Shown one piece after another: positions 35,330 to 43,934 of a stretch of 64,000 nt of DNA; position 1 is the stretch's first letter; the number at the start of each line of letters is the position of its first letter. Source of the stretch: Spirosoma validum (GTDB lineage Bacteria; Bacteroidota; Bacteroidia; Cytophagales; Spirosomataceae); contig NZ_JACXAA010000011.1 in NCBI RefSeq assembly GCF_014699035.1, positions 223,501 to 287,500 on the forward strand, in the 5' to 3' direction. The notes beneath the pieces were generated by a model, which saw nothing but the letters and a program-made list of their open reading frames with translations, searched no databases and was not told where the DNA came from. The translations under genes were made by a program, and so were the position numbers.

Positions 35330-36196
35330 CTACAGATGATAACTACGGATGTATTCACCCGGTGTCAGGCCGGTAATCTCCTTAAACTGGCGATTAAAAT
35401 TCGACAGATTGGTATAGCCACAACCAAAGGCAATCTGACTGATGGTTTGTTTAGACTCCCGCAAATGTCGGCAAGCATGTTCAATACGCACCTCGTTGAG
35501 CAGATGCGAAAACGTTTTACGCGTATGCTGGCGGAAGAAGCGACAAAAAGCGCCTGGCGTCAGGTTCGCTACGCTGGCTACATCGTCTAAGGAAACCGGT
35601 GAGGCATAATGCTGAAATATATACGAAAATACCTGTTCTAAACGACGATGATCGTCCGGGCGACGAGGCTGTTCGTAGGCCGTTATCGACAATACTTCCC
35701 GATCGGGATTGGTTGCTAACGTATCCAGGGCACGTAACAGACTCATAAATTGCTCAAACGGACGAAGGCCAGGCAGCGTTTCCAGATGTTTGGCCAATGG
35801 ATCATCTTCGTTACATCGGAGCCGTACACCCTGACGGGCTTCCTGCAAAAGCAGTTTTAAATGTTTTGTTTCGGGCAAACCCAGTACACTCGCGTCTAAC
35901 TGTTCGGGACGAAATAAAATAGAAACCGAAGTCGAGCGACGGACCGAATCAGCCTGAAAATAGTCGGGATCGCTACGTAGTACATGCGGCATATTTGCGC
36001 CCAGCAGTAAAATATCGTAGCGTCGGAACCGGTCAATCTTATCACCGACAATCAACGTTCCTTCTCCCTGCTGAATAAGCGTCAGTTGAATTTCCGGATG
36101 AAAATGTAATTTCCCATAAAAATGAGGAAGATTATCCTGCTCAACCCGAAACGAGCGGTCGTCAACTACCGGAACTTTAAATAATAGCGGCTTCAT
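35330..36196 (-). CDS. AraC family transcriptional regulator (likely hydroxyproline-cluster regulator)
   Basis: 288 aa. An N-terminal cupin sensor domain at about 15-110 (FYGKLHFHPEIQLTLIQQGEGTLIVGDKI) and a C-terminal double helix-turn-helix at about 185-285 (VSLDDVASVANLTPGAFCRFFRQHTRKTF and ISQIAFGCGYTNLSNFNRQFKEITGLTPGEYI). It is divergent from the DapA-family gene across a 147-bp gap, so it probably controls the hydroxyproline cluster, with hydroxyproline or an intermediate as inducer. That ligand is inference. Confidence 0.9.
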   Translation of the reverse strand: MKPLLFKVPVVDDRSFRVEQDNLPHFYGKLHFHPEIQLTLIQQGEGTLIVGDKIDRFRRYDILLLGANMPHVLRSDPDYFQADSVRRSTSVSILFRPEQLDASVLGLPETKHLKLLLQEARQGVRLRCNEDDPLAKHLETLPGLRPFEQFMSLLRALDTLATNPDREVLSITAYEQPRRPDDHRRLEQVFSYIFQHYASPVSLDDVASVANLTPGAFCRFFRQHTRKTFSHLLNEVRIEHACRHLRESKQTISQIAFGCGYTNLSNFNRQFKEITGLTPGEYIRSYHL

Positions 36197-36343
36197 TGGT
36201 ATGAATTTGACGAGATTTATTTACCCCCACTGCTAATGTAGTGAAAATAGTATTATAAGCGACTAATTATCAGCTATCCGTTCTGCCCCACAATGCCGAA
36301 ATTTGAGTATTCGATTGTACTCCTATAAATTTTTATACCTGCT

Positions 36344-37252
36344 ATGAACGTTTCTGTCTCATGGGAAGGCGTTTATCCCGCGCTTCTGACTCCATTTACG
36401 GCCGACGATCAACTTGATCTGCCTTTGTTCGAAAAAAACTTACACGCTCAGCTTGAGGCTGGTGTACACGGTTTTATCATCGGCGGTTCGCTTGGTGAAG
36501 CCAGTACGTTGTTGAATGAGGAAAAAATTGACCTCCTGAAATCAGGGTTAGCTGTTTGTGATAGCAAAGTTCCCGTACTGGTTAACATTGCGGAGCAGGC
36601 GACCAAACAGGCCATTGCCCGGGCGCACGAAGCCGAAACCAACGGCGCTGATGGACTGATGTTGTTGCCGCCGATGCGTTACCCGGCTGACGCTCGCGAG
36701 ACCGTTACGTTCTTCAAAGCCGTCGCGCAGGAAACGTCTCTGCCCGTCATGATTTACAATAATCCGTATGATTACAAAATCATGACCACCGTAGCGATGT
36801 TCGAGGAGTTAGCCGAACTACCAAACATTCAGGCCGTTAAAGAATCGACCCGCGATCTGACTAACGTAACGCGAATGCGGAATGCGTTTGGCGACCGATT
36901 CAAATTGCTGGGTGGTGTTGATACGCTAGCGCTGGAAGCGCTGTTACTGGGTTGCGATGGTTGGGTTGGCGGTCTGGTCGACGCATTTCCACAGGAAACG
37001 GTTGCTATTTATGAGTTAATTAAAGCAGGTCAGGTGGCTGAAGCACTGGAAATCTATCGCTGGTTCATGCCGTTGCTCGAGCTGGATATTCATCCAAAAT
37101 TAGTACAATATATTAAACTGGCAGCTCAGGCAACGGGTCTTGGTTCCGAATACGTACGGGCTCCTCGCTTACCGCTCATCGGTGCTGAACGCGAGCAGGT
37201 TCTGAACATAATTGAGACGGCCCTGGCCAAACGTCCTATGATTAATGCATAA
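36344..37252 (+). CDS. DapA-family lyase, probable 1-pyrroline-4-hydroxy-2-carboxylate deaminase
   Basis: 302 aa TIM-barrel of the dihydrodipicolinate synthase family. The Schiff-base Lys166 is in AVKESTRD and the active-site Tyr138 in IYNNP; GGSLGEASTLL replaces the usual GTTGE. In hydroxyproline degradation this family removes ammonia from 1-pyrroline-4-hydroxy-2-carboxylate to give 2-oxoglutarate semialdehyde. Here it is the first gene of a run with a hydroxyproline epimerase, a D-amino-acid dehydrogenase and a semialdehyde dehydrogenase, which makes this role more likely than DHDPS or N-acetylneuraminate lyase. Confidence 0.88.
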   Translation: MNVSVSWEGVYPALLTPFTADDQLDLPLFEKNLHAQLEAGVHGFIIGGSLGEASTLLNEEKIDLLKSGLAVCDSKVPVLVNIAEQATKQAIARAHEAETNGADGLMLLPPMRYPADARETVTFFKAVAQETSLPVMIYNNPYDYKIMTTVAMFEELAELPNIQAVKESTRDLTNVTRMRNAFGDRFKLLGGVDTLALEALLLGCDGWVGGLVDAFPQETVAIYELIKAGQVAEALEIYRWFMPLLELDIHPKLVQYIKLAAQATGLGSEYVRAPRLPLIGAEREQVLNIIETALAKRPMINA

Positions 37253-37270
37253 TGAATTCAGGGTATATAT

Positions 37271-37363
37271 AGGTAGCGTGGACTTTATTCCGCGTAGCCG
37301 TTAGGCTAAAAATATAGCTGCAACTTAGCCTGACGGCTACGCGGACTAAAGTCCACGCTACCT
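37271..37363. repeat. 39-bp-arm palindrome between the deaminase and epimerase genes
   Basis: Arms 37271-37309 and 37325-37363 pair with 37 of 39 matches around a 15-nt loop. They contain GTAGCGTGGACTTTA and CGCGTAGCCG. The element begins 18 bp after the deaminase stop. The word GCGTGGACTTTAGTCCGCG is itself near-palindromic, as in REP-type elements. Confidence 0.95.
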
Positions 37364-37418
37364 GCAGTACTAAATTCGAATCGCTCCATAACCCAACAGT
37401 AGTAACACCAATTTATAA

Positions 37419-38423
37419 ATGGCCGAATTCCATTTTTTCTGCATCGATGCACACACCTGCGGTAATCCGGTGCGGGTTGTGACGGGTGGAAGCATTCCGT
37501 TTTTGCAGGGCGAAAGCATGAGCGAAAAACGTCAGCATTTTCTGCGCGACTACGACTGGATCAGAACCGGGCTCATGTTTGAACCACGCGGCCACGATAT
37601 GATGTCGGGAAGTATTCTGTATCCACCCACTGATCCGGCCAATGATGCGGGCGTATTGTTCATTGAAACCTCGGGTTGTTTGCCGATGTGCGGTCACGGA
37701 ACCATTGGTACGGTGACAGTTGCCATTGAGCAGAACCTGATCATGCCCAAAACACCGGGTGTACTGAATCTGGAAGTGCCCGCGGGGTTGGTTCGGGCGG
37801 AGTATGTACAGGAAGGCAAGAAAGTAACGTCGGTAAAGATCACGAATATCAAGTCGTATCTGGCCGCCGAGCAACTGACGGTCGAGTGTCCTGATCTGGG
37901 AACATTAACGGTAGACGTAGCATACGGGGGCAATTTCTACGCCATCGTTGATCCGCAGCCGAATTTTCCGGGTATAGAACACTACAAAGCCGAGCAACTG
38001 ATCGGCTGGGCACGGGTCATGCGTCAGCATATGAACGAGCAGTATACCTTCGTGCATCCCGAGAATCCGACGATCAACGGGCTGAGTCATATTCTCTGGA
38101 CGGGTAAACCAATTAAGGAAACCTCTACGGCTCGAAATGCGGTTTTCTACGGCGATAAGGCTATTGACCGGTCGCCATGCGGTACGGGCACATCGGCACG
38201 GATGGCGCAGTGGTACGCACAGGGACGGATGAAGCCCGGCGATACGTTTGTGCACGAGAGCATTATCGGATCGATTTTCAACGGACGTATCGAAGCCGAA
38301 ACTGAACTGGCCGGAAAGCCTGCCATTATTCCAAGTATTGAAGGTTGGGCCAAAATTCATGGCTACAACCACATCATTCTGGACGAAGACGATCCATACG
38401 TACACGGATTTCAGGTCATATAA
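37419..38423 (+). CDS. 4-hydroxyproline 2-epimerase (proline racemase family)
   Basis: 334 aa, typical length. Interconverts trans-4-hydroxy-L-proline and cis-4-hydroxy-D-proline. Both catalytic cysteines are present: Cys91 in MCGHGTIG and Cys254 in DRSPCGTGTSA, which separates it from the Thr-type hydroxyproline dehydratases of the family. The N-terminal FFCIDAHTCGNPVRVV is a family mark. The next gene encodes a D-amino-acid dehydrogenase that would use its product. Confidence 0.93.
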   Translation: MAEFHFFCIDAHTCGNPVRVVTGGSIPFLQGESMSEKRQHFLRDYDWIRTGLMFEPRGHDMMSGSILYPPTDPANDAGVLFIETSGCLPMCGHGTIGTVTVAIEQNLIMPKTPGVLNLEVPAGLVRAEYVQEGKKVTSVKITNIKSYLAAEQLTVECPDLGTLTVDVAYGGNFYAIVDPQPNFPGIEHYKAEQLIGWARVMRQHMNEQYTFVHPENPTINGLSHILWTGKPIKETSTARNAVFYGDKAIDRSPCGTGTSARMAQWYAQGRMKPGDTFVHESIIGSIFNGRIEAETELAGKPAIIPSIEGWAKIHGYNHIILDEDDPYVHGFQVI

Positions 38424-38426
38424 AAT

Positions 38427-38506
38427 GAGCGAAAGACTGAATGAGTGAAAGAGCGTATACATTAGCCGAAATACTGCTCCATCACCACTCATTCACTCTT
38501 TCGCTC
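38427..38506. repeat. GAAAGAG/GAATGAG-word palindrome between the epimerase and dehydrogenase genes
   Basis: Arms 38427-38447 and 38486-38506 match at 20 of 21 positions; words GAGCGAAAGA and GAATGAGTG. It begins 3 bp after the epimerase stop and ends 17 bp before the dehydrogenase ATG. Confidence 0.92.
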
Positions 38507-38523
38507 TTTCAATCATTGTTTAG

Positions 38524-39771
38524 ATGTCACACATTGGTATTGTAGGTGGGGGGATCATTGGGCTTTGTTCAGCATATTACCTACACAAAGCAGGCCACCA
38601 TGTTACGTTGTTCGACCAGGCACCCATTGCTGATGGTTGTTCGTTCGGGAATGCAGGCATGATTGTCCCCAGCCACATTATTCCGCTGGCGCAACCCGGT
38701 ATGATTGCCAAAGGGATGCGCTGGATGCTGAAATCGACCAGTCCGTTCTACGTCAAACCGCGCCTGAACGCCGATTTGCTACGTTGGGGCTGGCTGTTTT
38801 ATCGGCATTCAACCCCTGAACACGTAGCGTATTCCATTCCAGTCCTGCGCGACCTCAGTTTATTAAGCAAACGGTTGTATCAGGATTTAGCGGCCAATGG
38901 CGATCTGAACTTCGAGTGGCAGGAACGGGGGTTGCTGATGCTCTACAAAACCGCTTCGGCTGAACACGAAATGGTCGAAGAAGCCGACGTAGCCAACCGC
39001 GCCGGTATCGAAGCACAGATACTAACGGAGCAACAGGTTCAGGATCTGGAACCTAATACACGCGTCGACGTACGGGGCGGCATCCTGTTTCCCGGCGATG
39101 CTCACCTGAATCCAAATGAATTGATCCGTTCGCTGGTGTTGTATCTTCGCAAGGAAGGCGTCACGATTTTGGAAAATCATACCGTAACGGGTTTCGGAAA
39201 AACGAGCGCCCGCGTTACGTCGGTGCAGACGTCGCAGGGCGATTATCCAGTCGATACGGTGGTGATAGCTGGAGGAGCCTGGTCGCCAGTAATCGCGCAG
39301 CAATTAGAGCTGCGCTTGTCGTTGCAGGGTGGCAAAGGCTACAGTTTTATGCTTCGGAACGTAGCGAATAATATACGCGTACCGGCCATCATGCTTGAAG
39401 CCCGCGCTACGGCCACGCCGATGGGAAGCGATCTGCGCTTTGCCGGAACGCTGGAAGTTGCAGGTACCGATATGACCGTAAACATGAATCGGGTGCGGGG
39501 AATCGTTCAGTCAATTAATCAATATTACCCGGATATTCCCGTCGACATGCCGGTTGTTGATACGGTTTGGCGGGGTTTACGGCCTTGTTCTCCCGATGGT
39601 CTGCCGTATATTGGACGTACCGAACGCTATGACAACGTAGTACTGGCTACCGGCCACGGGATGATGGGCTTAAGCCTTGGACCAGCTACAGGTAAGTTAG
39701 TGAGTGAACTGGTAGATGGCCCTGCCGACAGCATGGAAATTTCCGCCTTCCGGCCTGATCGATTCGCGTAA
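38524..39771 (+). CDS. FAD-dependent D-amino-acid dehydrogenase, probable D-hydroxyproline dehydrogenase
   Basis: 415 aa of the DAO/DadA family. FAD-binding GIVGGGIIGLCSAYYLHKAGHHVTLFD at the N-terminus (GxGxxG at about 7-12); GNAGMIVPS and the C-terminal VWRGLRPCSPDGLPYIGR and ATGHGMMGLSLGPATG are DadA-type marks. It would oxidise cis-4-hydroxy-D-proline to 1-pyrroline-4-hydroxy-2-carboxylate, passing electrons to the respiratory chain. The role follows from its place between the epimerase and the deaminase/dehydrogenase genes; other D-amino acids are possible substrates. Confidence 0.9.
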   Translation: MSHIGIVGGGIIGLCSAYYLHKAGHHVTLFDQAPIADGCSFGNAGMIVPSHIIPLAQPGMIAKGMRWMLKSTSPFYVKPRLNADLLRWGWLFYRHSTPEHVAYSIPVLRDLSLLSKRLYQDLAANGDLNFEWQERGLLMLYKTASAEHEMVEEADVANRAGIEAQILTEQQVQDLEPNTRVDVRGGILFPGDAHLNPNELIRSLVLYLRKEGVTILENHTVTGFGKTSARVTSVQTSQGDYPVDTVVIAGGAWSPVIAQQLELRLSLQGGKGYSFMLRNVANNIRVPAIMLEARATATPMGSDLRFAGTLEVAGTDMTVNMNRVRGIVQSINQYYPDIPVDMPVVDTVWRGLRPCSPDGLPYIGRTERYDNVVLATGHGMMGLSLGPATGKLVSELVDGPADSMEISAFRPDRFA

Positions 39772-39800
39772 TAGCCGCTTTCTGGCAGTTGTAGTCTATA

Positions 39801-39870
39801 TGCGACTCCGATGGGGTCAACTGTTTATAGTTGTTAGCGTCTTTCTATAAACAGTTGACCCTATGTCGCA
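39801..39870. repeat. Palindrome between the dehydrogenase and DUF885 genes
   Basis: GGGTCAACTGTTTATAG (39814-39830) pairs perfectly with 39845-39861 (17 bp). An outer TGCGAC (39801-39806) pairs with GTCGCA (39865-39870). It starts 30 bp after the dehydrogenase stop. Confidence 0.93.
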
Positions 39871-39943
39871 CAGAACACAGTCATTCTAAATAAAGACAAT
39901 ACGTTAATAATTAGACATTTGTCAATTTATACACCTGCCTCTT

Positions 39944-41698
39944 ATGAAGAAATCTACGTTCTGCTCATTGATTTTCGGGGTTATTTTGCGGCTTAGTGAC
40001 GTATCGGCAGTTTTCGCTCAGTCAAATCCGCTTAGTGGTGTTAATCCCCAAAGCAGCGACGTCCATCATCTGATCACACAGTATGAAGCAGATTATGGGA
40101 GTCTGAGCCGGTTTTACATCGTGAATGGCTCGCCGGAACGCCGGGAACGTTTTCAGAAGTTAAGCAACGACTATCTGGCACAGCTACAAAAGCTGGATTT
40201 CAACCGAATGAATACCGACAGTCGGGTCGATTATATTCTGTTTCGACGGGATTTACAGGAGACTTTGCAAAAACTAGCGCAGGAAGCTGCCGAGCGCGAT
40301 CAGATTAAAGCCTGGTTTCCCTTTGCCGACTCTTTATATGCCGTTGAGAAATTACGACGCCGGGGGCACGTACTTAATGCGCAGGCGCTAGCCGGAACGC
40401 TGAACACCTTAGGCCCACAACTAGCGGCTGCTCGTAAGGAGGTCGATAAAGCCGAAAAACTTGATCCGGCTATCTTCCGTCGGGCCGACGAAACCGCGCA
40501 AGGTTTGCAGAAGGCGCTGAAAAGCGTTTACAATTTTTACAATACATATGACCCCAATTTCACGTGGTGGCTGGAAAAACCATACCCCAAAGCTGATAGT
40601 CTGTTAACCGCTTACAGTGCTTTCTTCAGAAAAAAAGCGCGTGAAGCGGCTCCAGTGAAAGACGATGGTAGCGGCATTACAGGGGTAGCTGTCGGCCGGA
40701 CTGAATTACTCCGGCAATTGCAGATTGAAATGATTCCATATTCGCCGGAAGAACTGGTCGAGATTGCCAACAAAGAATTTGCCTGGTGCGACCGCGAACT
40801 GCTGAAAGCATCACGGGACATGGGTTTTGGCGATAACTGGAAAGCCGCGCAGGAAAAAGTTAAAAATACCTACGTACCCGTTGGGAAACAGCCCGAGATG
40901 ATTCTTCGTCTGCTGAATGAATCCGTTGCGTTTCTGAAAGCGAAAGATCTGATCACGATTCCGCCCGTTGCTGAAGAAACGTGGCGTATGACCATGATGT
41001 CGCCGGAGCGTCAGTTGGTCAATCCTTTCTTCCTGGGGGGCGAAGTGATCCAGATTTCGTACCCGACCGATGGGATGGCCCATCCCGATAAGTTGATGAG
41101 CATGCGCGGCAACAATCCGCACTTTTCGCGCGCTACAGTGCATCACGAACTCATTGCCGGGCATCATTTGCAGATGTTTATGAATAACCGGTACAAGCCT
41201 TACCGTCATTTCGATACGCCCTTCTGGATTGAAGGCTGGGCACTCTATTGGGAAATGCTGCTATGGGATCAGGGGTTCCCGCAGTCGCCCGAAGACCGCG
41301 TCGGTATGTTATTCTGGCGAATGCACCGCTGCGCCCGAATTATTTTCTCGCTCAATTATCACCTCGGTAAATGGTCGCCCCAGCAGTGTATCGACTTTCT
41401 GGTTGATCGGGTTGGCCACGAGCGCGCGAACGCAGAAGGTGAAGTTCGACGGTCGTTCATCGGTGGCTATCCTCCGCTCTATCAATTAGCGTACATGACC
41501 GGCGGCTTTCAATTTCTGGCGCTCAAAAAAGAACTGGTCGATAGTGGTAAAATGACTCATAAGCAGTTTCACGACGCGGTCATGCAAATGAATGCCATGC
41601 CAGTAGAAATGATTCGGGCCATTCTTACCAATCAGAAACTAGAGAAAGATTTCAAAACCAACTGGCGGTTTTACGCGCTCGATTCAAAAGGTCGTTAA
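39944..41698 (+). CDS. Secreted DUF885 family metallopeptidase
   Basis: 584 aa. The N-terminus MKKSTFCSLIFGVILRLSDVSAVFAQ is a signal peptide, so the protein is periplasmic or secreted. The DUF885 zinc motif is at about 401-408 (HELIAGHH, the HExxxGH type) followed by a Glu-containing FWIEGWALYWEMLLWDQG. The family resembles M32/M3-type gluzincins and is thought to cleave short peptides. Lying inside the hydroxyproline cluster, it may release hydroxyproline from collagen-like peptides; this is inference. Palindromes lie on both sides. Confidence 0.88.
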   Translation: MKKSTFCSLIFGVILRLSDVSAVFAQSNPLSGVNPQSSDVHHLITQYEADYGSLSRFYIVNGSPERRERFQKLSNDYLAQLQKLDFNRMNTDSRVDYILFRRDLQETLQKLAQEAAERDQIKAWFPFADSLYAVEKLRRRGHVLNAQALAGTLNTLGPQLAAARKEVDKAEKLDPAIFRRADETAQGLQKALKSVYNFYNTYDPNFTWWLEKPYPKADSLLTAYSAFFRKKAREAAPVKDDGSGITGVAVGRTELLRQLQIEMIPYSPEELVEIANKEFAWCDRELLKASRDMGFGDNWKAAQEKVKNTYVPVGKQPEMILRLLNESVAFLKAKDLITIPPVAEETWRMTMMSPERQLVNPFFLGGEVIQISYPTDGMAHPDKLMSMRGNNPHFSRATVHHELIAGHHLQMFMNNRYKPYRHFDTPFWIEGWALYWEMLLWDQGFPQSPEDRVGMLFWRMHRCARIIFSLNYHLGKWSPQQCIDFLVDRVGHERANAEGEVRRSFIGGYPPLYQLAYMTGGFQFLALKKELVDSGKMTHKQFHDAVMQMNAMPVEMIRAILTNQKLEKDFKTNWRFYALDSKGR

Positions 41699-41813
41699 GG
41701 TATCACGGTCGGACGGACGTTTCCGCTTCAGCCCGTAAAGTCATGGAGTTGGTATGCTGGTTAGCTTACGGCTTTACAAGCTGAAGCGGAAACGTCCGTC
41801 CCACCATGATACC
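41699..41813. repeat. 42-bp-arm palindrome between the DUF885 and aldehyde dehydrogenase genes
   Basis: Arms 41699-41740 and 41772-41813 match at 38 of 42 positions, with a 31-nt loop. They contain GGACGGACGTTTCCGCTTCA. The left arm begins at the base after the DUF885 stop codon. Confidence 0.95.
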
Positions 41814-41835
41814 ACGTTACGTCGAAAAATCCAGC

Positions 41836-41843
41836 TACTTTTG
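41836..41843 (+). promoter_or_regulatory. -7 promoter box for the aldehyde dehydrogenase gene
   Basis: TACTTTTG (TAnnTTTG) lies 29 nt before the ATG. The last enzyme of the cluster may thus be expressed on its own. Confidence 0.5.
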
Positions 41844-41872
41844 CCCATTCATTTTAGCATTTTCAATTCGTT

Positions 41873-43432
41873 ATGACGAACGCACCCATAACCAATACGT
41901 CTTCTGCCGAATCGTTTCAGGGAATTAATCCCGCTACGGGCGAATCGTTACCCGGTTTTTTCGAGGAAGCAACAACCGCCGAAGTGGCTCAGGCCTGCGA
42001 ACTGGCAGCGAAGGCTTTTATCGACTATCGCAAAAAATCAGGTGCAGAGAAAGCCCAATTTTTGGAACAGATTGCCACCGAAATTGAAGCCTTGGGCGAT
42101 GAATTACTGACGCGCGCGCAGGCTGAATCAGGTTTACCACTAGCCCGACTGACGGGTGAACGGGGACGTACTACCGGACAACTCCGTTTATTTGCGGAAT
42201 ATCTGCGCGAAGGTTCCTGGGTTAACGCCCGTATTGACACAGCCCTGCCTGACCGCCAGCCGCTCCCCCGCCCTGATTTACGGCAAATGCTACGTCCGCT
42301 GGGCCCCGTTGGCGTCTTCGGAGCCAGTAACTTTCCATTGGCATTCTCTGTAGCCGGTGGCGATACGGCTTCGGCGCTGGCTGCTGGCTGTCCGGTAGTT
42401 GTCAAAGCCCATCCGGCCCATCCTGGTACGTCGCAGTTAGTCGGTGAGGCTATTCAGCGCGCCGTTACGGCCTGCGGTTTACCCGCTGGTACGTTCGCCC
42501 TGGTACATGGACGCACGACAGCCGTAGGCATGGCCATTGTGGAACATCCGTCCATTAAAGCCGTCGGATTTACGGGATCATTACGGGGTGGTAAAGCCCT
42601 GTTTGATGCAGCCGCCCGCCGTCCGGAGCCGATTCCCGTCTATGCCGAAATGGGTAGCACGAATCCGGTTTTCTTTTTACCAAAAATCTTGCAGGAAAAG
42701 GGCGGAGCACTGGCGCTAGCGTATGTGAATTCCGTTACGTTGGGCGTCGGTCAGTTTTGTACAAACCCAGGCCTGGCGGTCGTGCAGCAATCCTCCGAGG
42801 CTGATACATTCTTGCAGGAAGCGGGAAAAGCCGTTACAGCCAGTCAACCTGCTGCTATGCTGACACAGGGTATTCATCGGGCGTTTACAGAAGGTATTGG
42901 CAAATTAAGTCAGGCAGAAGGGGTTCAGGTGCTGGCACAAGCTACAGCGGTTGAAAGCTTTGCTCACGGAATCCCGACATTATTAACGACTACAGCCGAT
43001 GCGCTACTGGGAAATCCGCACATTGCGGAAGAAGTCTTCGGACCAAGCAGCGTTGTGGTTGAAGCCGGTAGTCGTGAGCAATTGTTAGCTGTAGCGCGGG
43101 AACTGGAAGGGCATCTGACGGCTACTGTTTACGGCACTGAGGACGAATTACTGGAGTACGCTGATCTATTGGAAATTCTGGAACAGAAAGTAGGACGGCT
43201 GCTAATTAATGGCTTCCCGACTGGCGTGGAAGTCAGTCACGCCATGCAACACGGAGGGCCATATCCAGCGACTACCGATTCACGCTCAACCTCCGTAGGT
43301 ACTAACGCAATTTTGCGATTTGCCCGGCCTGTATGTTATCAGAACTTTCCGGATGCCTTATTGCCGGATGAATTGAAAACAGCGAATCCGTTACGTATCC
43401 AGCGATTAGTTGATGGAAAATGGTCGAACTAA
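41873..43432 (+). CDS. Aldehyde dehydrogenase, probable 2-oxoglutarate semialdehyde dehydrogenase
   Basis: 519 aa ALDH. Catalytic Cys296 in GVGQFCTNPG and Glu259 in AEMGSTNPVF; GVFGASNFPLAFSVAGGDTASALAAGCPVVVKAHPAHPGTS is the NAD(P)-binding region. The motifs and length are those of 2,5-dioxovalerate (alpha-ketoglutaric semialdehyde) dehydrogenases, which make 2-oxoglutarate. This is the last step of hydroxyproline degradation and agrees with the genes before it. The same activity also ends L-arabinose and glucarate pathways, but no such genes are near. Confidence 0.91.
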   Translation: MTNAPITNTSSAESFQGINPATGESLPGFFEEATTAEVAQACELAAKAFIDYRKKSGAEKAQFLEQIATEIEALGDELLTRAQAESGLPLARLTGERGRTTGQLRLFAEYLREGSWVNARIDTALPDRQPLPRPDLRQMLRPLGPVGVFGASNFPLAFSVAGGDTASALAAGCPVVVKAHPAHPGTSQLVGEAIQRAVTACGLPAGTFALVHGRTTAVGMAIVEHPSIKAVGFTGSLRGGKALFDAAARRPEPIPVYAEMGSTNPVFFLPKILQEKGGALALAYVNSVTLGVGQFCTNPGLAVVQQSSEADTFLQEAGKAVTASQPAAMLTQGIHRAFTEGIGKLSQAEGVQVLAQATAVESFAHGIPTLLTTTADALLGNPHIAEEVFGPSSVVVEAGSREQLLAVARELEGHLTATVYGTEDELLEYADLLEILEQKVGRLLINGFPTGVEVSHAMQHGGPYPATTDSRSTSVGTNAILRFARPVCYQNFPDALLPDELKTANPLRIQRLVDGKWSN

Positions 43433-43526
43433 GTTGGGGAAAGATCAGGCTGTGAACTGATCTGCGTCAGGTAGGGTGTGCAGGGCCAGCACGTACTTTG
43501 TGCTATCAATTAAATGCACAACGATC

Positions 43527-43859
43527 ATGGCAACCCTCGCACATTCAACCACCGCTTATACCAATGCTCCTTCAGCTAACTGGTTGACGTCATACAAAAA
43601 TTTCGTCGCCAGAGCTGAATTCAACCGATTTGGCTGGGCCGTTACGGCACTCGCCATTCAGGGCTGTCTGCTGTCGCCAACCCTGTTGCTGGTAATGGCC
43701 TATTTCAAAGGTGGTGACTGGCAGTTTCTGACCAGCATGCTTTGCTTTCTGCTAGTGCTGATTCCGATTCTGTCAGCCATGTCTGTAAAGTATATTTTTC
43801 CGGCTTTTGCCACTAGCTTCGTTATTCACCTCACAGTTATACTGATCACTCTTCTGTAA
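43527..43859 (+). CDS. Small membrane protein of unknown function
   Basis: 110 aa from ATG 43527. The first 40 residues are polar with aromatic residues; then three hydrophobic spans follow (GWAVTALAIQGCLLSPTLLLVMAY, FLTSMLCFLLVLIPILSAMSV and FATSFVIHLTVILITLL). No family recognised. It ends just before a 27-bp terminator hairpin. It may share transcription with the aldehyde dehydrogenase gene 94 bp upstream, but nothing links it to hydroxyproline. Confidence 0.7.
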   Translation: MATLAHSTTAYTNAPSANWLTSYKNFVARAEFNRFGWAVTALAIQGCLLSPTLLLVMAYFKGGDWQFLTSMLCFLLVLIPILSAMSVKYIFPAFATSFVIHLTVILITLL

Positions 43860-43877
43860 AACAGCAAAGCCAAAAGC

Positions 43878-43934
43878 CAATAGACATAATCAAGGCGGAC
43901 GGGTATCACCCGTCCGCCTTGATTATGTCTATTG
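43878..43934. terminator. Perfect 27-bp hairpin with 3-nt loop between convergent genes
   Basis: Arms 43878-43904 and 43908-43934 are exact inverted copies around ATC. The right arm includes the stop codon of the minus-strand cargo gene. There is no long T run on either side, so termination would rest on stem strength. GC-rich centre (GGCGGACGGGT). Confidence 0.9.
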
